Below are positions 22,420 to 31,872 of a stretch of 64,000 bases of DNA, piece after piece. The notes under the pieces are model-generated. The model searched no databases. It worked only from the letters and a program-made list of their open reading frames with translations, and had not been told where the DNA came from. The translations under genes and the position numbers were made by a program. The DNA lies in the NCBI GenBank assembly GCA_021234155.1, contig JAJEKV010000072.1:1747968-1811967 (forward strand), given 5' to 3'. This stretch comes from Isoetes taiwanensis (Eukaryota > Streptophyta > Lycopodiopsida > Isoetales > Isoetaceae). The first letter of the stretch is position 1, and each line of letters opens with the position of its first letter.

Positions 22420-23029
22420 ATGGTTTTGGTGGACCAAAATTATTAGTCTAACTCATTAGTTGATGGTACTCCTCCTAGGTTAGAGCGTTCCAACTCTGTA
22501 GTTAGCATCTTAGTTGGCCTAGTTATGGGAGGAATGACCTAGTTGTATGGAAAAAGTGCTCTCTAGTGGAGTGGCTAAGGTCAGAAAGTGGAGCCAGAGG
22601 TTCGATTTTTGTAATCGCCATAACTTTCTCCACCTAGCTCGGATCGACGAGATTTTTGTTCAAGCGCGTCGCGCATGGTCCAAAACCCTAGGGGAGTTGT
22701 CATCCGGCAGCAACAGATCGACGAAGGGGCCCAAAATCCAACTCGGGCACCGCTCAGGTTTGGGCGCTCCAGAATCGCGGTAGAAATGCGTATAACCCGA
22801 CTAGCAACCGACCGTATATTGGCGCATATTCCCGCCATATAAATTTAAAAAGAAAAAAAAAGTTTCAAAAAAATTTTAAATTAAAAAGTGAAGAGACGTT
22901 TCTTTTTGTGCCCGCCTTAGCCACAGCCACCGGAACCCGAGCTTGCAACCCCGTCTCTGCCTGTGCCCTCGCCATCTCCAATCTTTAGCGCCTCACTTCC
23001 CGTCTTCCCTCCAGTCATCGTCTTTGTCC
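22420..23029 (+). promoter_or_regulatory. leader region with a possible TATA box for ORF A
   Basis: No ORF. A TATAAAT motif at 22838-22844, followed by a long A-rich tract, lies 192 bp before the ORF A start codon. It could serve an internal promoter, or ORF A may be translated from the LTR transcript as the first ORF. Confidence 0.35.
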
Positions 23030-24322
23030 ATGGCCCATACCAAAGGTACTTTGAGCCCCGCCAACTTCACAATCCCTCAGATCTACGCCATGCTTGGGGA
23101 GCACCTGGCCACCGACCCTGATATGGTCGAGCTCCTCTTAAACGAGTTGGTGCAGCATTTCAGTGATGGTCTGAGGATACCCTACCCCATATTCCACCTC
23201 TTCGAACGCTTCTTGATCAAGTTTAACCTCCAACGGCAGGCGTATACCATGGTCGAGCAACCCGACCAGGTTATGGTACTGGTTAAGTTTTACCCACCTG
23301 AGTGCGAAGAATATCCTGAAGAGGAGGCCATTCGGAGAGAGGCGGCCCGCATCAGGGGACTGGCCCGCGAGGACGACACCAGGGAGATAAAAAGGGGTGA
23401 CACCGCGTCTAGGGGCCGTGAGTACGTCTACCTAGGTGATGGGAGAGCCATCATCAATCGTGAGCCCAACGAACTTCCCACATATGAGTGGAATGAGGCT
23501 ACCCAGAGCTTCACGTGCGGTGAGATCCCATCACATGTCAGCCTGGATTACCTGATTACGGTCCAGTTGGATATGCGACTCCGGCCAGACCGCTACCATC
23601 AAGAGCTGCTTCGAAGGGTCGCGGCTCGGCGGTTTGCTCAGGTAGAAGCCGACATGGCAACAGCCCGTGAGGCCAGGGAATGGGCAGAAAAGGCCCAACA
23701 AGAGCAACCACAGAAGGCGCAGCAGGAGCAGCAACAAAACCCGGACCAGCAGCAGCGGCAGCAGCAGGCCAACACAGAGCAGGAAACCCCGTGTGGGCCC
23801 GATCCGGTGGACAAGCCGCCTATTAAGAGACGTCGGAAGTCCACCGCTCGGAAGTCCGGCAGCCAGTATAAGAAAAAGCTCAAGGCTGTCGGGAGCATAG
23901 GGAAACACACAAGCTCGAGTCGCCGGCAAGAACGGATGGATACCGCACGGCCCCATCCAGTTTCTGCAAGCAAAACCCTACCCAAGAAGTCTGGCCCGAT
24001 TCCAAAAGCTGCTACCTCAAGAAAGCCCCATCGTTTCAAACCGGGCACCGTGGCCTTACGGGAAATCCTTAAATACCAGAAGACCACGGAGCTGCTACTG
24101 AGGAAGCTCCCTTTTAAGAGGTTGGTCAAAGAGATAGCACAAGAGTTTAAGACCGACCTCCGCTTCCAGACCTTTGCTATTTTGGCACTTCAGGAAGCTG
24201 CTGAAGCCTACCTAATTGCTCTTTTCAGTGACGCGAACCTTTGCGCTATCCACGCAAAGAGAGTCACAATTATGACCAAGGATTTAGCTCTTGCCCGGAG
24301 AATCCGGGGAGATCATCTTTAG
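23030..24322 (+). CDS. ORF A: histone H3 fold fused to an unknown retroelement domain (430 aa, intact)
   Basis: The ATG at 23030 is in a strong plant context (GTCCATGGCC); the frame is open upstream to 22943 but without an earlier ATG. Numbering from 22943, residues 30-235 form an unfamiliar mixed domain ([30 protein letters not shown]). Residues 236-282 are a helical Gln/Glu-rich linker. Residues 291-360 are a basic tail containing KSTARKSG, the same TARKS as around H3 Lys9. Residues 361-456 are a complete H3 core: [67 protein letters not shown]. By my alignment roughly 20 of 99 core positions differ from plant H3. Residues equivalent to K56, K79, R83, C110, H113, R116 and D123 are kept. Loop 1 has canonical H3 length, arguing against CENH3. 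No stop or frameshift occurs. Expected role: nuclear, chromatin incorporation or targeting (inferred). Confidence 0.93.
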   Translation: MAHTKGTLSPANFTIPQIYAMLGEHLATDPDMVELLLNELVQHFSDGLRIPYPIFHLFERFLIKFNLQRQAYTMVEQPDQVMVLVKFYPPECEEYPEEEAIRREAARIRGLAREDDTREIKRGDTASRGREYVYLGDGRAIINREPNELPTYEWNEATQSFTCGEIPSHVSLDYLITVQLDMRLRPDRYHQELLRRVAARRFAQVEADMATAREAREWAEKAQQEQPQKAQQEQQQNPDQQQRQQQANTEQETPCGPDPVDKPPIKRRRKSTARKSGSQYKKKLKAVGSIGKHTSSSRRQERMDTARPHPVSASKTLPKKSGPIPKAATSRKPHRFKPGTVALREILKYQKTTELLLRKLPFKRLVKEIAQEFKTDLRFQTFAILALQEAAEAYLIALFSDANLCAIHAKRVTIMTKDLALARRIRGDHL

Positions 24323-24404
24323 TTGCCTTTAGGCATATCCACTGTACCAATTTTGTAAGGATGAATATTAATCCAATTTTTGTTCACTTTGTCTCTGTTG
24401 CAAA

Positions 24405-24430
24405 AAATAAATAAATAAATAAATAAATAA
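24405..24430. repeat. (AAAT)n microsatellite after ORF A
   Basis: Six or so AAAT units begin about 80 bp after the ORF A stop, after TTGTCTCTGTTGC. It overlaps AATAAA-like signals and may mark a former polyadenylated 3' end. Confidence 0.8.
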
Positions 24431-24453
24431 CTAATTTTTGATAATTATTGAAT

Positions 24454-24473
24454 GCTGACGTCAGCATAAAAGT
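24454..24473 (+). promoter_or_regulatory. GCTGACGTCAGC palindrome plus TATA-like box upstream of ORF B
   Basis: A perfect 12-bp palindrome (24454-24465) contains TGACGTCA, the core of plant bZIP/TGA (as-1 like) sites. CATAAAAG (24465-24472) follows directly, about 90 bp before the ORF B ATG at 24560. The arrangement suggests an internal promoter; this is inference from motif and position. Confidence 0.45.
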
Positions 24474-24559
24474 AGAAAGGGTATTTCAAAGTTTTTAGGG
24501 TTTCATTCCTCATCACTTACCTTTCTGTTCATCTTCCTCCTTCATTCCTTCCAGCGTCA

Positions 24560-25932
24560 ATGGCCACTGCCAACCTGCTTGAATGGTATCAAGATGGGGA
24601 ACACTGGGACCCTCAAGTCCCCTTCGACCTCCTATAGCCTTTCCTACTCCAACGCATAGGTCTCATATCCAACATGCAGAGTCACCCTGACTATGCTGGA
24701 TTTTTGGAGTTCTACACCGAGGAGATGATTCCTCTTTGCATCCCTTTGGGAGAACCCCCACAGCTTTACATTGAGCGAGCTGTGGTGAGGGAGATGCTTG
24801 AAGGAGACACCCACGCATACGATGTGCTTAAGGGCAAACTCTGGTGGGGCCGTAACCCACCCGTCGTCATACATGAGGGTCAGCAGTTCCTTGAAGTGGC
24901 CTTTGCTTTGGCCATCCTCATGGATCAGTATGTGGAGGATGAGGCCCTGCTAGCAGAGAAGGGCAAGGTCCCGAAGTCATTAGATGAGGAAGAGGACGAG
25001 CATATTGGGATGGATGACTTCGTTTGGTGGAAGCAGTTGGCCGAGGAGATGCTGCCACACCGGGAGCGAGGGGCACCCCTGTCTGGGGTGGATGCCCTTA
25101 CAGTTGTCTATCACCAAGGTCAGGAGTTCCTCCTCTTGGATGATATTCTCTGGACATACCATGTAGTGGCCGGTTTGAAGGGACGGGAGAAAGTACAAGT
25201 CCTTTATGAACTGGCAGAATATTGCATGGATGACTTCATCGATTTTACACCAGTGGACCTTCCTCCAGAGGTGCAGCAGCTGCTTCAGTTCCACCAGCAG
25301 ACCATAGAGCCGGCCGACACTCTTCTTCGGCTTAGAGATCTTGTACTTCAAGATCCCCCATCTCAGCCTCCCACGGAAGCCTTCACGGCCATGGGACCCC
25401 ATGTCCCAAACATCAACATGGTCGAGATCCCCTCCGACTCAGATGAAGAAGGGGAAGACCTTTATCATAACCCTGCCCATCTTAGGGAGGAGAAGGAGGA
25501 GCTTAAGGAGGAAGAGGTCCTTATGGACCTGGATAAGGAGATAGCCACTTCGGTTACTCCACAAGGAAAAGCGTTGGGGAACCACAGAACCCGCTTCTTC
25601 TCTTTGTGGCCCGGGACTTGGCCCCGAAAGCCGAGGCATCGTGGTGGAGCCTCCGTGCTTTGTCCACTTTGGCAGGGCACAAGAAGTTGTCGTACCGTGT
25701 CCTCACTTATGTGTTGGTGCGCCGGGACTTCGCCCTTACCGCCTTGGGCCAGGACATAGCACCCTGGATGAGTATGAAGCTCCTCACGGCAGCCCCTTTA
25801 GCTGTTGCCTATCCCCCAGAGGTTGCATCCCTTGCGGATGCCATGGTTGACCCAGGGGTCACCCCGTTACGCCATCGCCGGCCACCATCACCTCCTACAC
25901 CAATGGACCAGGATGCGGGGCCTAGCTCCTAG
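24560..25932 (+). pseudogene. ORF B: acidic accessory protein of the retrotransposon, one stop and one frameshift
   Basis: Starts MATANLLEWYQDG at 24560 and meets an in-frame TAG at 24635-24637. It then stays open in the same frame from 24638 to about 25600 and shifts frame to finish at 25930-25932 (PPTPMDQDAGPSS). Without the two lesions it would be about 455 residues. Visible parts are a mixed N-terminal domain (YAGFLEFYTEEMIPLC, VVIHEGQQFLEVAFALAILM), repeated His-x-Gly-Gln elements (HEGQQFLE, YHQGQEFLL) and two acidic stretches (EEEDEH; SDSDEEGEDL followed by a Glu-rich run). There is no CCHC, protease or RT motif. I do not recognise the family. Acidic tracts next to a histone ORF recall histone chaperones, but that is only suggestive. 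Confidence 0.7.
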
Positions 25933-26123
25933 CTAGATGTAACAGCCATTATAGAGTATGGCCTTTGGCCACTCAAAAAAATATGTAATATTGCATTGAT
26001 ATTTTCATGCACTTTTGAATACAAGCAATTTTTTTTTTTCCTACAATACTTGTCTTTCTCTTTCTAGAGTTTGAAGTATAAGGAATAATTCATTTGTTGT
26101 ATATCCATTCTTGCCTTCTTACA

Positions 26124-26525
26124 GAAGAAGAAGAGGAAGAAGAAAAAGAAGAGAAAGAATAAGAAGAAGAAGAGCAAGAGGAAGAAGACGAAGAAGAGGA
26201 AGAAGAAGAGGGAGAGCCATACGACCCCATCAAGGGCTTTGAAATAGTTAACATCCTTCGTGACCATGCTTTCGAACATTTACAGCTTACGCTTCGTCGA
26301 ACTTGGTCGTATTGGGACTGCACTAAGCAAGAAGCTTTTAATGATGCTAATGATCATCTTTGGTAGATATATTATGCGCTCCGAGATCTCTTTAAACTTC
26401 TAATCATCAGCCCTACTTTGGAATTCCAGTACGTCATCATCCAAGCTTGGGCTAGGTAAAAAATGGTCCGGGCAGTGAGGGAGAGTATTCGACACTCTAT
26501 TCTATATCCCTTTATGCAGCCCTAA
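26124..26525 (+). pseudogene. ORF C: Glu-rich accessory ORF with three stops
   Basis: A single frame of 134 codons starts after an AG near 26124 and is interrupted by TAA at 26160, TAG at 26364 and TAA at 26457. It opens with about 30 almost uninterrupted Glu/Asp codons, then GEPYDPIKGFEIVNILRDHA, LRRTWSYWDCTKQEAFNDAN, YYALRDLFKLL and EFQYVIIQAWAR. Sequence after the acidic run is mixed and looks like a folded domain, not repeat noise. Family unknown. Sequence after it (26590-26640) has AATAATAAAAG, a possible polyadenylation signal. It may originally have been joined to ORF B; they are in different frames now. Confidence 0.5.
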
Positions 26526-26669
26526 GCTAGCTTGTTTTAATGTTTCACTTGTCTGTGTGCAACTTTTGTTTTCTATGTGAGGTCAAGATCTTTTTTTTGT
26601 AACCGTGTTTTCATCTTAATAATAAAAGTGCTTCTTTTGTAAAGTTTTGTCACAATCAATGAAGTTAGC

Positions 26670-28090
26670 ATGCTTATCTTGGATTGTTTTATCTTAGACG
26701 GTGCACGCCCTCCCCCTTGGGCGACACCCGTGCAACCGGGCTATCTTACCCCGGAGCAAGAGCTCACTATTATGAAGCGGCAGCTTACTGAGCTCCAAGC
26801 CTACGTACTACAAATAAATCCACCTCAAATGCCACAGGAGTACAGACCAGAGATTCCTGCTCCGCAGAACCCGCAGCCGCCGCCAACCGCACCTGCACCT
26901 GTGCCCGCCACAGCAAGTCGATCTAAGAGGACACGCCCTAGTTCTTCCTCTGATGCTGCCTTGGAGTCTTCTAACTCTACCGCCCCGACCATGCCAAAAC
27001 CAATAAAAAGGATTATCAGAAAACAGTGGATTCGACTATCACTAGCATTTGGAAGAACCGGAAACTCGCACAATTTTTGGGCAAAACCAGGAATGGAGTG
27101 GATGCAGAGTCATGGTTGGATGAAATGCAGGAGTTTGGAAAGTCATACGGCATGACTGACAAGGATACCGGCAAAGTTGCCACCACAAACTTTACAGGGT
27201 CAGCACGAATCTGGTGGAAAGGATATGCCCGCTCTCATGGGCTCACAAGGGGAAGGTGCCGCTATAAAGTCTTTGCTAAAGCCTTCAAGTCACATTATGT
27301 GCCTAGAGTGCATCATTGCCAATAGATCCAAACCTTCTACCGCCTGGAACAGAAAAACATAACCGTCCAGTCTTATACGGATGAGTTCATGCGATTACGC
27401 TTATACGTCCCAGGAAGTAATGAGCGTAGGGCAGTTGAAGGGTATATTGAGGGTTTATCCCCTACCATAAGGAAAATAGTTCGAGCCATAGACCCTAAGA
27501 CCGTTGCAGAAGCAGAGGCTAAAGCACTTAGCCTAGAAGAGGACATCCCGAAGTACCATCCGCCACGACCCTCTTCGTTCACTCAGAACAAGGGGTATAC
27601 ACCTTACAGAGGGCGCTCACCTAGTCCAGGGCCTCCCGCCTCTACTGGATATCAGAAGACTGAGAAGCAAGTTTCCTTCACCGTACCAGAGAAGTCTACC
27701 AACACTGCAGGAGCTTTCAGAGGTATCCTCCAAGCCATCCCTAGGGAGACCCGCGAACAGCTACGTAGGGAGAAGGCCTGTTATCGGTGTTTCCGCCCGG
27801 GCCACCGTATGCAAGAATGCCCTTACATTACACAGACAGTGCAGGCTGCCCTGGCAGATATGGATTGGGAAGACCCGGATAATGCTGTTGAGGATGATAC
27901 GCCTGACTATATAACAGGTGAGTGTCACATTTATGCTCCCATTGAAACAGGTCAAGCCAACCACCAGCCCTCTGTCATTTCTACGGTCGGTCAAGTAGAT
28001 TGTAAACCTTTGTCATTCTTATGGATACTGGTAGTACTCATAACTTTGCATCTCCTAGAATGGCAGAAGCCTTGCACATCACCCCTTTGA
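26670..28090 (+). pseudogene. gag: gag with CCHC zinc knuckle
   Basis: ATG at 26670. The N-terminal part is proline-rich (PEIPAPQNPQPPP), followed by a Ser/Thr-rich basic stretch. After a frameshift near 27010 the retrotransposon gag domain is readable: ITSIWKNRKLAQFLG, GSARIWWKGYARS, then a TAG at 27323-27325 in CQ*IQTFYRLEQK, SYTDEFMRLRLYVPG, YIEGLSPTIRKIV. The zinc knuckle CYRCFRPGHRMQEC is at 27779-27820, an intact CX2CX4HX4C. The frame breaks again at about 28013, just before the protease. Gag would form the particle shell and bind the RNA; this copy cannot make it whole. Confidence 0.88.
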
Positions 28091-28623
28091 GGTCTAAACC
28101 ACGTCCAGTTACGCTGGCAAGTGGTGCCATACGCCACACCTGTGGTCACTATATCAATTTGAATATTCAGCTGTCAGGGGCACCAGTTGCTTTAGGAGCA
28201 GAAATAATGGATATTGGCCATTATGATCTCATTGCGGGGATGGAATTCCTGGCCGCTGCCAAGGCCAACATTGACTGTGAGAAATGGGAGGTCACCTTCA
28301 ATGCGGCCAATGGAGCCCGAGTTACTATAGCAGGTAAGCCTATTATGCAATGTATTTCATTATGCCAATTGCATAGGGCTCTCAGGAGATTACAGATCAC
28401 GGGCATGATTCGACTTGCTTCAGTGGAAGCTAAGTCCAAACAGGATGAAGCCCTTGATGCCTTGCCTCCCGCAATAGACGTGGTTCTTCGAGAATACCAT
28501 GATCTTTTTCCCGATGAAATCCATCGGTTGCCACCATTCGGAGGGGTGGAATGTGAGATTACCTTGGAACCAGACACCAAGCCTACCAGTAAGGCCCCTT
28601 ATCGGATGAGTATTCCAAATTGA
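28010..28623 (+). pseudogene. pol: pol: aspartic protease region
   Basis: The active-site motif LMDTGSTHNF lies at 28018-28047, followed by IMDIGHYDLIAGMEFL (the flap and hydrophobic-hydrophobic-G part of retropepsins). It then runs into the linker PDEIHRLPPFGGVECEI, KAPYRMS, that precedes RT in chromoviruses. The frame ends at TGA 28621-28623, where RT continues in another frame. Confidence 0.88.
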
Positions 28624-29336
28624 TCGAGCTTAAGAAGCAGTTGCAGGAACTCCTCAAATTAGGCTTCATTAGGCCTAGTGTTTCACCTTTTGGAGCTCCG
28701 ATACTCTTTGTTAAAAAAAAGGATGGCACCCTCAGAATGTGCATCGATTACCGTCAGCTAAATAAGCATACTATTAAGAATCGGTATGCCTTACTGCGGG
28801 CAGACGATCTTATGGAATCTTCGATCAGAATATCACCAGATAAGGATTAAGGAGAATGACATCCATAAGTCCGCTTTCCGAACGGATTACGGGCATTACG
28901 AATTCACGGTGATGCCATTTGGCCTAGCTAATGCTCCGGCCACCTTTATGAGACTTATGAATGATGTCTTCCGCGAATACCTTGACGATTTTGTCATAAT
29001 ATTCTTCGATGATATCCTCATATACAGTAAGACCTTAGAGGATCACGAACGACATCTTCGGTTAGCCTTACAGAAATTGAGGCGCCACCAACTATATGCC
29101 AAGTTCTCCAAGTGTCACTTTTCCACCACCAAGGTTGATTAACTGGGACATATTGTGTCCGCAGAGGGAATAGCCACCGACCCAGCTAAAATTGAAGCAG
29201 TCAAGGATTGGCCAATCCCAACCAATGTGTCTGAGGTCCGCAGCTTTCTAGGCTTGGCCGTAAATTTGTCAAAGACTTTGCCAAGCTCGCCACACCTTTA
29301 ACCGACCTGACTAAGCATGATAAGGTTAGGGATTGG
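28620..29336 (+). pseudogene. pol: pol: reverse transcriptase, motif A deleted
   Basis: [40 protein letters not shown] and [12 protein letters not shown] are present, then sequence jumps from ADDLM to [14 protein letters not shown]. The usual stretch between them, which holds catalytic motif A, is missing (junction about 28810) and the frame shifts. Motif B region [12 protein letters not shown] and motif [11 protein letters not shown] (FFDD at 29002-29013) remain. A TAA at 29140-29142 replaces the usual Tyr codon before LGHIVS, and a short deletion follows FLGLA near 29263. Confidence 0.92.
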
Positions 29337-29883
29337 ATGGCACATTGGAAAGACAAGGTGCAGATCGGATTTCAAGCATTAAAGGATGCGCTAACAACAG
29401 CTCCTGTTCTTACAATGCCAGATCCTCAAAAGGATAAGTGGGTTGCCACAGATGCCAGTAAAATTGCTACAGGGGGAGTCTTAATGCAAGAAGGTCGGGT
29501 TATCGCTTATGATTCTCGAAAGATGAATGACGCTGAGCAGCAATACCCCACGCATGACCAAGAGTTGCTCGCCGTTGTGCGTGCTTTGTGCATTTGGCGG
29601 CATTATTTACTTGGAAGGCGATTCCAGTTAGATACTGATCATCAAAGCCTCCAATACATCTTCACGCAACCCCATCTCAATATGAGACAAAGATGGTGGA
29701 TGGAATTCCTGGAGGAATATGATTTCGAGCTCATTTACAAACCGGGCAAGCATAATGTTGTTGCTGACGCCCTTTCTAGACACCCATTCGTCACTCGAAT
29801 GCATTGTAATGCTATCTCCACACTCTCCAGTGAGTTCGGGAAGCAGATTCAGCAGGCCCTTCCCATAAACCCGAAATTCTGAG
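29337..29883 (+). pseudogene. pol: pol: RNase H domain
   Basis: Open frame to TGA at 29881-29883. Catalytic pattern is intact: TDAS, then HDQELLAVVRAL, then DTDHQSLQYIF, followed by MEFLEEYDFELIYKPGKHN and VVADALSR. It is the best-preserved pol segment but cannot be translated from the element because of upstream stops. Confidence 0.92.
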
Positions 29884-31157
29884 AGGTATGGCAAAGTGTA
29901 TCTAAGGAAGCCAGAAAGGATAAGGAGAGAGAGACCTTCTGCCATTATAAGAAGGAAGCTGGACTCCTTTATTACAAGGACAAGTTATGTGTTCCCGAGA
30001 CATCTGGAGTTCGTAAGCTCATTCTCCATGATACACATAACAGTCCTATAGAAGGACATGCAGGATTTATAAAAACGTATTTCAAAATCCACTCTAGCTA
30101 TTTCTGACTGGGAATGAAGAAGCATATCGCAAGGTATATTAAGAAGTGCCAGACCTGTCAACAAACAAAGGCAGAGCAGTTGCGTATTCCAGGAGAATTG
30201 CAATCCCTCGATGTGCCCAACGCTAAATGGGAAGTTATTACCATAGATTTTATCGTGGGGCTTCCACGCACCTTAAGAGGGTTTGATGCCTTAATGGTCG
30301 TGGTCGACAAACTTTCAAAGATGGCACATTTCCTGCCATGTCGTACCATAGACACTGCATTGGATACCGCCTTGCTCTTCACGAGGGAGATATTTCGTCT
30401 GCATGGGATGCCCCGTACCATTATATCAAACTGGGATCCTAAGTTTGTTAGTGCATTTTGGAAGGATTTCTTCAGCACTATTCAAACTAAGCTTGCCATG
30501 AGCACAACTTATCATCCACAGACAGATGGTCAAACAGAGCGTACCAATCGCATAATTGAGGATATGCTACGTAATTATGTCTGGAACAAACAGTCTCACT
30601 GGGCAGACTACATTCATTTGGTAGAGTTTGCCTACAACAATGCCAGACAGGAGTCTTCAAGGATGTCTCCTTTCATGATAAATTATGGCTATCAATGCCT
30701 TACACCAGACACGTGGCATAACCCAGTATCAAAGGTCGAGGTTTCTCAGCAATTGCTTACAGACATGCAAGCGTTAGTCGAGGAAGTACGGGCATACTTG
30801 ACAGCCGCAAGAGCTCGGCAAAAGAGCCTAGCCGATCGACACCGTACTCCCTGGGAGTTTCAGGTCGGTGAGTCCGTCTGGTTAAAGATCAAGGTCAAGC
30901 AAGCCAAACTTAAGATTGGCAACTATAAGAAGCTTGCACCTAGATGGGCGGGACCAATTGAGATCACCGAAAGGATAGGGTCTCAAGCCTACCGGTTGGA
31001 TCTACCCGCAAATTTAAAGATCCATAAAGTTTTCCATGTAAGTCTTCTCAAGAAGCATCATCCGGATCCGGAAGAGATTCTTGACACACCAACACTTCTC
31101 GAGATGACTGAGGATCAGTTGGAGATTGTGCCAGAAGCTCTCCTTGATCGTTCCTAA
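29884..31157 (+). pseudogene. pol: pol: integrase (HHCC plus DDE core), catalytic Asp lost
   Basis: The zinc module is split by a TGA near 30106 (HNSPIEGHAGF before it; KKCQTCQQTK after it). The core is open from 30114: ITIDFIVGLP (first Asp), IISNWDPKF and YHPQTDGQTERTNR (Glu). In this family the second catalytic Asp is the first residue of the DRDP motif, 36 positions before the Glu; here it is Asn (AAC at 30429-30431). The C-terminal part contains GESVWLKIKVKQAKLKIG and KIHKVFHVSLLKKHHPDP, the GPY/F-like region before the chromodomain. It integrates cDNA in active relatives; this copy should be inactive. Confidence 0.92.
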
Positions 31158-31415
31158 AAGCAAACCCGCCGAACTCAGATCTTGCAATACTTGGTCAAGT
31201 GGAAACACTTACCCACAGAAGACGCAACATGGGTTCTTAAAGCGGATTTGGATAAGACTTACCCAGACTTTATGAAGGAATACCAGGGCCGAACCATTCA
31301 AGATGCAATCATCTTCAGCCCGGATGGTAAGCATAGTGTTCTTTTAGTGCGACATGGGTCATATGAGCGAGATCCGGCAGGGATCATTCTAGGGGTTGGG
31401 TTATATGCATCTTAG
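31130..31415 (+). pseudogene. pol: integrase C-terminal chromodomain
   Basis: PEALLDRS, a TAA at 31155-31157, then TRRTQILQYLVKWKHLPTED and ATWV: the typical chromovirus chromodomain with aromatic residues Y and W at the expected places. In this class the module is known or thought to guide integration through histone H3 methylation marks. The TAA separates it from the integrase core. Confidence 0.85.
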
Positions 31416-31860
31416 ATGGGGATTTGGGCATATAGGCATTCATGATAGGACGCATTCGTCCACGGCTATTATGGGAATATTCCCACTCCTTACGCCGAGA
31501 CGACATGCAAGTCTTAGGCATGATAGGATCCTTGCATTCATATTTTTATTTATTTAAGGGGGTGGTTCCTTCAACCACACTAAACTTATTTCTTAAACAC
31601 TAATGTATTCGCTTCTGCAGGCCAGTAAAATACTGCTAAGTTGCAGAAGAATCGAGGCCTCACTTCGGAGGCTAACTTGTGTTTTTGAGATAAAATTGTG
31701 TTTGACATGTACTCTTGAATAATTTCCTACTGTTTTGTTGAAGACAGGACTTCTTGTCCTGCTCCCTCCATATGTAACCCTTTAATGTTTTCAATAAATC
31801 AACGTTATCTTCACCATAATTATTCTCCACTAACTCTAATGCTGAGGATAGCATTAATCC

Positions 31861-31872
31861 AAGGGGGAAGAA
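31861..31872 (+). other. polypurine tract
   Basis: AAGGGGGAAGAA directly abuts the 3' LTR start at 31873, the expected plus-strand priming site. Confidence 0.9.

Noticed and set aside
23531-24129. Minus-strand open frames of 141 and 163 codons rich in Leu, Cys and Ser
   Set aside because: They are reverse complements of the Gln-rich linker and tail of the H3 ORF.
24023-24319. Centromeric histone CENH3
   Set aside because: The core aligns to canonical H3 without the longer loop 1 typical of CENH3, and most positions match ordinary H3.
23030-24322. Ordinary host H3 gene with a retrotransposon inserted beside it
   Set aside because: The ORF is inside the LTR pair, downstream of the PBS and upstream of gag, and is fused in frame to a non-histone domain; one GTTAT duplication encloses all.
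26064-26323. Minus-strand poly-Phe and poly-Ser open frames
   Set aside because: They are shadows of the Glu-rich GAA/GAG tract of ORF C.
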